Made by a program: the position numbers and the translations under genes. The notes under the pieces were generated by a model that was not told the DNA's origin, did not search any database, and saw only the letters and a list, made by a program, of their open reading frames with translations. Below, piece by piece: positions 1-7,898 of a stretch of 64,000 nt of DNA. The stretch is from Gemmatimonadaceae bacterium (lineage in GTDB: Bacteria; Gemmatimonadota; Gemmatimonadetes; Gemmatimonadales; Gemmatimonadaceae), in the NCBI GenBank assembly GCA_025358925.1, contig JANYHT010000002.1, positions 1 to 64,000 on the forward strand, given 5' to 3'. The stretch's first letter is position 1. The number at the start of each line of letters is the position of its first letter.

Positions 1-408
1 CAACGGACGAATGGCCGCGCTCGCACGCGTCATCAAACGTGCGGCAAGGGCGCTCGATGCGCGTTCAGGTTCTGGTGTATGCGCTTCCTGCACGGCCGAG
101 ATGAGCGCTTGCTTGAGCTGCGGTGCGCGTTCCTCAACATATAGAGCAAAACGTGCGTCACTCGCGCGACGCAACAATGGCACGAGGAGAAAACGTATCA
201 CCGATGCAACGATCAGCGCGTACCCAAACACGCGTGCGATCAACGGACCACTGTCGCCGCCATCAAACGCGCGGAGCACGACCATCGCCGCGACGATGGC
301 AAGCAACACCGCGAGCACGATCCACACGAGCGACTCAAGCAAAATGCGTTGCCGCCATTGTCGCCGCAGCGCGCCGAGTGTGGTGAGCAGTTGACGATCT
401 GGGCTCAT
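1..408 (-). CDS. Membrane protein N-terminus, DUF4175-like (partial)
   Basis: This is the first 136 codons of a minus-strand gene that runs off the left edge, so it has no stop in the window. The protein begins MSPDRQLLTTLGALRRQW and has two hydrophobic segments, at about residues 23-45 and 58-78, followed by a charged Ala/Glu-rich region. This is the usual start of the large DUF4175-like membrane proteins that follow BatA-type genes. The ATG overlaps the stop of the upstream VWA gene as ATGA, so the two are probably translationally coupled. The family name is inferred from topology and position and is tentative. The reading frame itself is well supported. Confidence 0.6.
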   Translation of the reverse strand, partial: MSPDRQLLTTLGALRRQWRQRILLESLVWIVLAVLLAIVAAMVVLRAFDGGDSGPLIARVFGYALIVASVIRFLLVPLLRRASDARFALYVEERAPQLKQALISAVQEAHTPEPERASSALAARLMTRASAAIRPL

Positions 409-2471
409 GGGGTGCTCCGCTCCGGGACAACCGGACGAGTGCGTCTGGCGATTGCGCGCCAACCGCGGGTGGCCATGAATGTCTCGCCGACGAGCGCGAG
501 CGCAACAACGATCAACAGCCATCGCCAACTGTTTTGGCGACGCTCAAGCTCGTCTGGGGTAGGTGGTGCCGTGCTTGTCGCAGCCGCTTGATCACTCTGT
601 CGTACACCGAGAAGTAGCTCTTTGGGATCGATTGGCGTCAGGTCGGATTCATTGGTTGGCACATTGACCGCAACCAATGCACCCGGTTCGCCGGAGGCAC
701 TGCCCGCGAACGCCGAGTAGAGACCCGCGTCGGCCAACGGAACCGCGCTGCCAAGCGAGTCGCGCTTTGGACGAAGCAGTGCGTCATCGGGCGCACGCAC
801 GACGGGATCTTTCAAGCCTTCTGGCAGCGACCAATTGTCGGCGGTGGTACGCCACAACGGCGTCGCGTCGCGTCCCGATGCATGCAACATCAATTGCCGT
901 ACAAACGGCAAGAATGCAGGCTGCAGCGGGAAATCCCCACTCTGTGCATCGAGTGGCGCAGCCAATAGCACGACTCGTCCGTCGCCGACTCGCCGTTCAA
1001 TAATCGCTGGGAGTCCATCGTCGAATCGCGCTAACACATCCGTGCCCGTCGCTGCATCCAGTCGCGGATACCGAAGAAACCGCGCGCTCGACAACGCATC
1101 GTCACTCCCGTGGAAGGGCGCGAACAGCGCATGCTCCGATCGCACTTGCCGGATACTTCCGCCCCGATCAGTGAGACGCTCTGCTGCACCCGTAATGCGC
1201 GCAGGCACAAATGCGGAAGACGAAGTACGTGTGCTCAGGCGACGGCCTGCAGCAATCACCACACCACCACCTTTCGCCATCCAAGCATCAAGTGCCGGGA
1301 CTGACGCGTCTGTTGGGGCAACGTCCCACAGTACCACCACACCACCACTCTGCATGAAGCGCGCGTCCAATTGCGCGGCGCGCGTGCGCTCAATCTTGAT
1401 TTCCGGAGTGCGACCTATCGTCAACGCTCGCTCGAGAAACATGGTTTCATCGCTTGACGCATCATTCGGCAAGACAAGCGCCACTTTCAGCGCATCTTCG
1501 CGCGGTACCACGAAGAAAAAATGATCGTCGTTACTTAACGAGTCGGCCTCGAGTGACACGGTGCCACTCACCGCGCCGGCAATGGCGGATACAGGTGCAA
1601 ACGTCACCACCGTTTCGCCATTCATCGGCACGCTGACGTTTTGCGTATTGGCCACTCGACCGTTCAGCATGAGCGTCGCTTTCACAGGTCGTGTTGACGG
1701 CAGCTCGCGTGAGGTAATTCGCGCCTTCACCGCCAGCAACGTCCGTGCACCTTTGCTGATGCGACGCGCCTCAACTGCGCGCACCGAGGTATTGGCCCGC
1801 GACTTCGCACCGACCGCGACCGCGCGCAACGTGACACCGCTGGGGAGATCCAGTCCTGCGACACCAATCGTACCAGCCCGTTGCAAATCAGAGATCACGA
1901 CTATCTCGGCGGCGGCGTATGGCGCGTCGAGTAACATCTGTCGCGCGGTACGTAGCGCTGGCGCAAAACGAGTTCCACGTGGCAGCGTGTGCGCACGAGA
2001 CAGGACGGCCAGCGCAGCGCCTTTATCTTCCGTGAGTCGTTGTCCGATCTCCGCGACATCATCAAAGAACACAATTCCAACGCGATCACGCGCGCGGAGT
2101 GCTGCAATCACTCGACGCGCAGAGTCGATCGCCACCGGCCACACGGCTTTGTGCGCCATACTGAGCGAACGATCAAGTAAAATGACGACGGCTTTGGTTC
2201 GCGTATCGCTGCCGAGTACCGTTTTCTTTGTGAACACAGGTCGCGCAAAGGCCAGTACAAGCAACGCCAACGCCAACAGTCGCAGCAGCAGCAATGGCCA
2301 ATCCGTGATGCGCTGCCGTTGCGACGTGCGAATGGGCAACTGCTCGAGAAACATCAGTGACGGGAATCGATACGGCCGATCCTTATCGCGATGTCGCAAA
2401 TGCACGAAGATTGGAATGACAAGTGCCGCCAATCCCGCCAAAAATGCCGGCACCAAGAAAGTAAATCCCAC
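405..2471 (-). CDS. BatA-like VWA membrane protein
   Basis: A 688-residue inner-membrane protein. Residues 1-80 match the BatA (aerotolerance regulator) N-terminal domain, with two transmembrane helices around 5-25 and 58-78. A von Willebrand A domain follows, with an intact MIDAS motif DRSLS at 100-104 after the strand VVILLD. A last transmembrane helix lies near residue 655. The start is GTG and overlaps the DUF58 stop (TAGTG). The family usually works with a MoxR ATPase and a DUF58 protein, both directly upstream here. Such modules are thought to act as metal-dependent chaperones for envelope complexes. The actual client is unknown. Confidence 0.85.
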   Translation of the reverse strand: MGFTFLVPAFLAGLAALVIPIFVHLRHRDKDRPYRFPSLMFLEQLPIRTSQRQRITDWPLLLLRLLALALLVLAFARPVFTKKTVLGSDTRTKAVVILLDRSLSMAHKAVWPVAIDSARRVIAALRARDRVGIVFFDDVAEIGQRLTEDKGAALAVLSRAHTLPRGTRFAPALRTARQMLLDAPYAAAEIVVISDLQRAGTIGVAGLDLPSGVTLRAVAVGAKSRANTSVRAVEARRISKGARTLLAVKARITSRELPSTRPVKATLMLNGRVANTQNVSVPMNGETVVTFAPVSAIAGAVSGTVSLEADSLSNDDHFFFVVPREDALKVALVLPNDASSDETMFLERALTIGRTPEIKIERTRAAQLDARFMQSGGVVVLWDVAPTDASVPALDAWMAKGGGVVIAAGRRLSTRTSSSAFVPARITGAAERLTDRGGSIRQVRSEHALFAPFHGSDDALSSARFLRYPRLDAATGTDVLARFDDGLPAIIERRVGDGRVVLLAAPLDAQSGDFPLQPAFLPFVRQLMLHASGRDATPLWRTTADNWSLPEGLKDPVVRAPDDALLRPKRDSLGSAVPLADAGLYSAFAGSASGEPGALVAVNVPTNESDLTPIDPKELLLGVRQSDQAAATSTAPPTPDELERRQNSWRWLLIVVALALVGETFMATRGWRAIARRTRPVVPERSTP

Positions 2472-3370
2472 TAGCGCACGCGACTGCGCGAAAGGCGCGC
2501 GTTCAGGTAGGCGTGCAACGCGCGATCCAGCGGCTCGTCAGTGTCAACACGGACATAATCGGCGCCCGCAGCGGCAATGCGTTTTGCAATCGCCGCGTGA
2601 TGTGCCGTGAGTAACGCCTGATACTTGCCGCGCAGTTCACCGGGCCGCAGCGGCAATAACGCACCGCTCTCCGCATCTTCAAACGTCGTTGGCAAATCTC
2701 CTGGCAAATCGCGTTCCGCAGGGTCGACGACGTGAAACAAAATCACATCGTTACCCGCCATTCGTAGCGAGTCCACCGCGCGACCAAGCGCATCAGGTTG
2801 CTCGTAACAATCGGAGACGAGCACCACAATCCCCGGACGCGCGGTCACATTGCCGAGCTTCTGAATGCAGTGCACGAGATGCCCGCTGCCACTCGCCTTC
2901 GATTGCGCGAGGGTGTGCAACAATAATTGCAGATGTCGCGCGGACGGCGGAACGATATCCACCAAGTCACCACGTAACGTGGCAAGCCCCACGCGATCAC
3001 CCTGATGTTGCGACAGCCACGCTAACGAAGCGATGAGAAACCGGCCGTAGTCAAATTTGTTGATGTCGCCGCTGCCAAAATCCATCGAGCCCGATGAATC
3101 GAGCGCGAAAATCACGCCCGCATTCGTGTCGGCTTCATACTCCTTGATGTAAAACCGATTGGTCCGTCCATACACCCGCCAATCGATGCGTCGTAGATCA
3201 TCGCCCGGCTGATACGAACGATGCTGCGCAAAGTCGAGCGATGCTCCGCGTCGCATTGAGCGATGCTGTCCATGCATAAACCCGTCAACGACCGTGCGCG
3301 CGAGCAACGCCAAGTCGGAAATGCGGGCGAGCAGTGCCGGCTCAAGGAAGGACGCGGGAGCCGTTGGCAT
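2471..3370 (-). CDS. DUF58 domain protein
   Basis: A 299-residue cytosolic protein of the DUF58 family. The signature YQPGDDLRRIDWRVYGRT lies at about 53-70. A VWA-like fold follows with the metal site DSSGS at 91-95. The start chosen is the ATG (MPTAPASF) that overlaps the MoxR stop as TAATG. The longer frame upstream lies inside the MoxR gene. DUF58 proteins are regular partners of MoxR ATPases. The next gene begins on the last base of this stop codon, so moxR, DUF58 and BatA form one coupled translation unit. Confidence 0.9.
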   Translation of the reverse strand: MPTAPASFLEPALLARISDLALLARTVVDGFMHGQHRSMRRGASLDFAQHRSYQPGDDLRRIDWRVYGRTNRFYIKEYEADTNAGVIFALDSSGSMDFGSGDINKFDYGRFLIASLAWLSQHQGDRVGLATLRGDLVDIVPPSARHLQLLLHTLAQSKASGSGHLVHCIQKLGNVTARPGIVVLVSDCYEQPDALGRAVDSLRMAGNDVILFHVVDPAERDLPGDLPTTFEDAESGALLPLRPGELRGKYQALLTAHHAAIAKRIAAAGADYVRVDTDEPLDRALHAYLNARLSRSRVR

Positions 3371-4419
3371 TAGAGCGAGGAGCGCGGAAGCGGAGCAGCA
3401 TCGAGCAGTTTTGCGATCAGCTGATCGGTGGTCACCTTCTCCGATTGCGCCTGAAAGTTGATCAGAATGCGATGACGTAACACTGGCCGTGCGAGCGCGC
3501 GAATATCGTCGAAACTCGCGTTCGCACGACCCTGCAGCAACGCGCGTGCTTTGGCGCCAAGTACGAGCGCTTGCGCCGCACGCACTGAGGCGCCGTACGA
3601 CACCCACTGCTTGATAAAGTCGGGCGCGCCTTCGCTGGGACGCGACAGTCGCACGAGTTTCACCGCATACCGCGTCACGGCATCGGCAATCGGCAGCCGT
3701 CTCACCACGCGCTGGAATGCAAGGATCTCATCACGCGACACCACCGGCTGAATTGAACTCGACGGCAACGCCGTTGTCGCGCGCACCACCGCGACTTCGT
3801 CTTCTTCAGGCAAATAGTCCAACATCACTTCCAGCATAAATCGATCAAGCTGCGCTTCAGGCAGCGGATACGTGCCTTCGAGTTCGATTGGGTTTTGTGT
3901 GGCAAACACAAAGAACGGCGCCTCGAGATCGTAGGTGCGACCTTGTACGCTCACTTTGCGCTCTTGCATAGCCTCGAGCAGCGCGGCCTGCGTTTTCGGC
4001 GGCGTGCGATTGATTTCGTCCGCCAGCAACACGTTCGTAAACACTGGCCCAGGCATAAACGCCAGCCGCCGATGTCCGGTGATCGGATCATCTTGAATCA
4101 CATCCGTACCCGTCACATCAGAGGGCATTAAATCGGGCGTGAATTGAATACGCGTGAATTTTAGATCGAGCGCTCGCGCCAACGAAGAGATGAGCAGCGT
4201 CTTCGCGAGTCCGGGCACGCCAACCAACAGACAGTTGCCGCCCGCAAACAGCGCAATCAGCGCTTGCTCAACAACAGTCTCTTGCCCCACAATGACCTTG
4301 CGCAGTTCGTGCGTAATTCGTTCGCCGGCACTCTGCAGGCGATCAGCAAGTACGCCATCGTCGAGACGATCAAGGTCGGCAGCCGTATTGGCGACGGCGG
4401 AAAGCGGAGTGGCAGTCAA
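3370..4419 (-). CDS. MoxR family AAA+ ATPase
   Basis: A 349-residue AAA+ ATPase with Walker A GVPGLAKT at 67-74, Walker B LLADE at about 131-135 and an ESEN-type sensor region ending in FATQNP. It is typical of MoxR in length and motifs. I chose the TTG at 4419 because GAGG lies about 8 bases upstream and no ATG precedes the conserved core. A longer frame to 4626 would overlap the upstream gene and adds an unlikely Arg/Cys-rich leader. MoxR proteins are thought to remodel or insert cofactors into proteins presented by their VWA partners. It sits 61 bp after the TPR peptidase gene and overlaps the DUF58 gene by one base. Confidence 0.9.
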   Translation of the reverse strand: MTATPLSAVANTAADLDRLDDGVLADRLQSAGERITHELRKVIVGQETVVEQALIALFAGGNCLLVGVPGLAKTLLISSLARALDLKFTRIQFTPDLMPSDVTGTDVIQDDPITGHRRLAFMPGPVFTNVLLADEINRTPPKTQAALLEAMQERKVSVQGRTYDLEAPFFVFATQNPIELEGTYPLPEAQLDRFMLEVMLDYLPEEDEVAVVRATTALPSSSIQPVVSRDEILAFQRVVRRLPIADAVTRYAVKLVRLSRPSEGAPDFIKQWVSYGASVRAAQALVLGAKARALLQGRANASFDDIRALARPVLRHRILINFQAQSEKVTTDQLIAKLLDAAPLPRSSL

Positions 4420-4480
4420 GCGGTTCCTCGGTTCAGCGGGTGAATATCTGTAGGATGAACGCGCGTGCCTGTGTCTTCGC

Positions 4481-6970
4481 TCACGGCTTCGCTCCAGCGC
4501 TTCCCTTGCCACGCAATTCCAACAACAGCGACTGCGCCTTCTCAAACGACGGCGCCAATTCCAACAGGTGTAGCAGTTCGCGACGCGCGCCTGCGGCATC
4601 ACCCGCCGCAGCGAGCGCTTTTGCAAGCTGGTAACGCGCTTCCATTAAGTCGACGGGATGCACGGCAATCACCGCTCGGCGTTCACGAACGGCCACTACA
4701 AAGTCCGCACGCTTCGCCGCGAGTGTTGCGAGCCGTGCATGCACCGTGTCGTCATACGGAAAAATCCAAATCAGTCGATTGAGCGCCGCCATAGCGCCAA
4801 CATCGTCGCCACGGTGCTCTCGCAAGTCGGCCTCTAAAAGATTGGCCTCCCACGCCGTCTCATTGCGAGACGTAATTTGTGCAAGACTTGCAATAGCCGC
4901 TGCCGTATCGCCGCGATCTTTTGCCAGCGTCGCCAAATACCAATTCGGCCCGTCCGCGCCCGGATACGTCGGAAACATCACGCGCGCCTGCTCGAGCAAC
5001 ACACGCGCGGAGTCACGTTGTGCCGCTGTCCCCTCAACCAACACAATGGCCGCGCGCATGGTAGTGATAAACGTGCCGCCAATAGGCGAATGGCCATCAC
5101 CTGGCGTCACCGCGCGCAATGGCGCAGCAAATCGCACCCGCATCCACGCCTCAAAGCGTTGATCCACTTGCGCGCTGTTCAGGCCCAACACCTTCTGGAA
5201 CACCGCCGCCGTCTCTAACCCATCGCGATACGCAATCAGCATCGCCGGCAATGCCTTCGCACCCTTCAGTTCCTCCACCATCTCGCAAAACAGCGACGCC
5301 TGGTAATAACTGAACATCGTTTCTTCAGGAAAACGCGGTCGCAACAATCCGTCATTCAGCTGACTCATCGGGCGCAGCGAATTGCTGCCAAGCGCCGAGA
5401 TGTACGGGAGCGTTGCCTCTGCACCCCAGCCGCGCTTTGCTCGACGCTCCTCCAACACGGACATTCCTTCGGATAACCATCGCGGCACACGATGCTCCGA
5501 TGCGCCAAGCGTAAATGCATGCGTCAATTCATGCCATGCCGTCGAACCCCAGTTAAATGCGCCACGATCACGCGCACTGGGCGTATCCATAGCTAATAAA
5601 CTGCCAAAGCTTACACCTAACGCGCCAAGTCCCGTCAGCCCAACGCTACGCACCGAAAAATCTGCGTGCTGTCGATAAAACTCCAAACGCACCGGCGTTG
5701 GCGGGGTGTACGAGTACCGAATCGCCAGCGAATCAAACGCCTGTTGCAACAATGGAATGATGTACATGGAGAGCAGATCTGCTTCTTCCGCGGGCGCCAC
5801 GACGCGAAACACTCCCTGATCAATAGTGCGGAAGCCGCGCAGCTTGTCGAGTAAGTCGAGTGTGTTCTTATGCCACAAATTGAACGGATCGAGCGCGAAG
5901 GCACGATCCAGCGCCTGCTTGCCTTCACTCATCAAGCCGACGCGCAACTGATTTGTACCAAGAACGCCCAGCGCGCGAACCGACGACGAATCAAAAGTCA
6001 CCGCTTGCTGTGCAAGACCAATCGCATCCGCGTATCGACGCTGTCGCACCGCGGCTTCAGCCAGCTCCGTATAAAAATCCGACGGACGCGGCTGTAATCG
6101 CGTTGCTGCCGCGCGCGACTGCCGAAACGTTGTCGAATCGCCAGTCAGCCACGCGGTCGCGCCGAGTAGTGACCACGCGGGCATCGACGACGAATCGATC
6201 GCGAGCGCGCGGCGCGCGAACACCGTCGCTGAATCGTACATCTCAGCGTCAAGCTGCATGCGCGCCACCAGCACCAAAGCGTCGGTGAGTGCCGGATTTG
6301 ACGCTAAGCTGCGCCGCACCGTTGCGAGTGCCGTACCCTTTCCTTCAAAGTCTTCAATTCGCGCAATGCCCAGCAACGCGCGTGCATCATTCGGTGCACG
6401 ACGCAAGACGATTTCATACGACGTTCGCGCATCCGGCGCGTTGTACTTTTCAAGGAAGAGATCGCCGGCGCGGCGCAACGCATCGAGGTTTGTTGAATCC
6501 GCAGCTGCCGCCGCATCGAACGCGGCCAACGCACGCCGCGCTGCCTGGGCGTCGCCCGACATGAGCACCACGTACGCGCGACCGACGGCCGAATGTTGAT
6601 CGCTGCTGCGCGTCCGACTGTCGGCAGCAGCGTCGTAGGCGTAGACAATTTCGCGGGCGCGACGCGACGCTTCCGCATGATCGCCACGCGCATCGGCAAA
6701 TTCAGCCAGCGCTGCTTCAGCCAGCGCATGATCTGGTGTGCGCGCGATTATTGCGCGCGTATACGCGGAGTCTGCGGCAAGTAGCTTGCCGCGTGCAGTC
6801 AGTACGTCGCCCAGCGCGACGACTGAGGTGGGGCCGCCAGCACGAGCGACGCGCTCTGCATCTTCATATTGCCCAACGTCGGCGAGTCGACGCGCCTCCA
6901 CGCGCGGATCCTGCGCGCATGCCGTGTCAACGGCAACGCAGAGCGTGCAACAGAGCAGCGCGCGCTTCAC
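4481..6970 (-). CDS. Secreted TPR protein with HExxH metallopeptidase domain (peptidase MA-like)
   Basis: An 829-residue exported protein. Residues 1-19 are a signal peptide ending TACA before QDP. Residues about 20-375 are TPR-like helical repeats. A gluzincin-type domain follows with HELTH at 480-484 and a likely third zinc ligand, Glu501, in WLSEG, which is the peptidase MA arrangement. More TPR-like repeats fill residues about 630-820. The start is GTG, overlapping the stop of the caspase-fold gene as GTGA. Its place in the MoxR operon suggests it handles or senses an envelope substrate. The substrate is not evident from sequence. Many peptidase MA-like proteins have no proven activity. 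Confidence 0.8.
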   Translation of the reverse strand: MKRALLCCTLCVAVDTACAQDPRVEARRLADVGQYEDAERVARAGGPTSVVALGDVLTARGKLLAADSAYTRAIIARTPDHALAEAALAEFADARGDHAEASRRAREIVYAYDAAADSRTRSSDQHSAVGRAYVVLMSGDAQAARRALAAFDAAAAADSTNLDALRRAGDLFLEKYNAPDARTSYEIVLRRAPNDARALLGIARIEDFEGKGTALATVRRSLASNPALTDALVLVARMQLDAEMYDSATVFARRALAIDSSSMPAWSLLGATAWLTGDSTTFRQSRAAATRLQPRPSDFYTELAEAAVRQRRYADAIGLAQQAVTFDSSSVRALGVLGTNQLRVGLMSEGKQALDRAFALDPFNLWHKNTLDLLDKLRGFRTIDQGVFRVVAPAEEADLLSMYIIPLLQQAFDSLAIRYSYTPPTPVRLEFYRQHADFSVRSVGLTGLGALGVSFGSLLAMDTPSARDRGAFNWGSTAWHELTHAFTLGASEHRVPRWLSEGMSVLEERRAKRGWGAEATLPYISALGSNSLRPMSQLNDGLLRPRFPEETMFSYYQASLFCEMVEELKGAKALPAMLIAYRDGLETAAVFQKVLGLNSAQVDQRFEAWMRVRFAAPLRAVTPGDGHSPIGGTFITTMRAAIVLVEGTAAQRDSARVLLEQARVMFPTYPGADGPNWYLATLAKDRGDTAAAIASLAQITSRNETAWEANLLEADLREHRGDDVGAMAALNRLIWIFPYDDTVHARLATLAAKRADFVVAVRERRAVIAVHPVDLMEARYQLAKALAAAGDAAGARRELLHLLELAPSFEKAQSLLLELRGKGSAGAKP

Positions 6971-7896
6971 TTCTTGACTCCGGCAGCGCGAATTGCTTGC
7001 GTCTTTTCCGCGATCGCGAGCAACAAACGTTCCAGTTCGTGATCGTAAGCGCTCGTGTCCATCGACGCCTTCCTCGCGCGCAATGCTGCGACGGACATCT
7101 CAAGCGCTTGCCGCTCGGCGACGAGCGCCGCGATGCGTGGATCGGACGAGGCTTGCACGCCACCAAACGCGACCGTAGCGGCAAGCAGTGAATCGCTGAG
7201 CTGTGCGTGCTCTGTTTGCAATCGGTTGGTGGATTCGTACGCGCGGGTCACCGCCGCTTTAGCGTACCGATACGCCTCGAGCACGGACACGCGTCCATCT
7301 TTATCCGCGTCGGCTTCGTCGCTGACAAGACCCTTGGCAAAGTACTGCGCGAATAAACTTTCATTGCGTTCAACAGCAGACTTTGTCGCAGTGACGACGA
7401 TGCGTGACGGCGCCGCAAGAACCGGCAAGAAATCGCCGCTTCCGCTGGCCGCATTCACAAACACCACGGTCTGTCGCGAAAATCCCGACAGCCACGTGGC
7501 AAAGTCGGACGCGGTGGGATCCGGACCGGGCAAATTCACTTTTGAGCCCGCACCATCGCCACTGCCGTGTCCGATCAGCACGACGAGCAGAACATCGCCC
7601 GGCTGTACGCGCTTGCTCAGCGCAACAAATGCTGCCGCGACATTCACGCGCGTGGATTTGCCATTAGAAACTGCAGAGACGACGGAGTCTTCGGTCAGCA
7701 CAATGAGGCTTGAATCGGCAACGCCCCATTTAGTGTGTGCGGCTTCGCGAATCGTGGCCGCCGCGAGGTCAAACGTGCGCTTAAACGCCGGTTCGCCGGA
7801 CAGTCCACTTACGACCAACACATGCGTGCGTTGGGCGTGCGCGTCGTTCGCGAACAATGCGATGATGATGCATAACGTGAAGCCGCGCATGCGCAT
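6967..7896 (-). CDS. Secreted caspase-fold protein lacking the catalytic cysteine
   Basis: A 309-residue protein with a signal peptide (MRMRGF to AHA, residues 1-21). The core resembles C13/C14 caspase-like domains: the strand LLVVLIGHGSGDG carries the catalytic-position His110. The strand that normally ends in a DAC or NTC motif here reads VFVNAASGSG (145-154), so Ala sits where the nucleophilic Cys should be. An EF-hand-like stretch (DADKDGRVSVLE, 196-207) follows. The start chosen is the ATG three bases after the upstream stop; a longer frame lies inside the neighbour. It is probably a non-proteolytic binding protein. The loss of Cys is seen directly, while the fold assignment is inference. 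Confidence 0.7.
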   Translation of the reverse strand: MRMRGFTLCIIIALFANDAHAQRTHVLVVSGLSGEPAFKRTFDLAAATIREAAHTKWGVADSSLIVLTEDSVVSAVSNGKSTRVNVAAAFVALSKRVQPGDVLLVVLIGHGSGDGAGSKVNLPGPDPTASDFATWLSGFSRQTVVFVNAASGSGDFLPVLAAPSRIVVTATKSAVERNESLFAQYFAKGLVSDEADADKDGRVSVLEAYRYAKAAVTRAYESTNRLQTEHAQLSDSLLAATVAFGGVQASSDPRIAALVAERQALEMSVAALRARKASMDTSAYDHELERLLLAIAEKTQAIRAAGVKK

Positions 7897-7898
7897 GT

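Noticed and set aside
1561-2610. Plus-strand open frame of 349 codons
   Set aside because: Antisense to the BatA-like and DUF58 genes, whose domains are clear; its composition is typical of a shadow frame.
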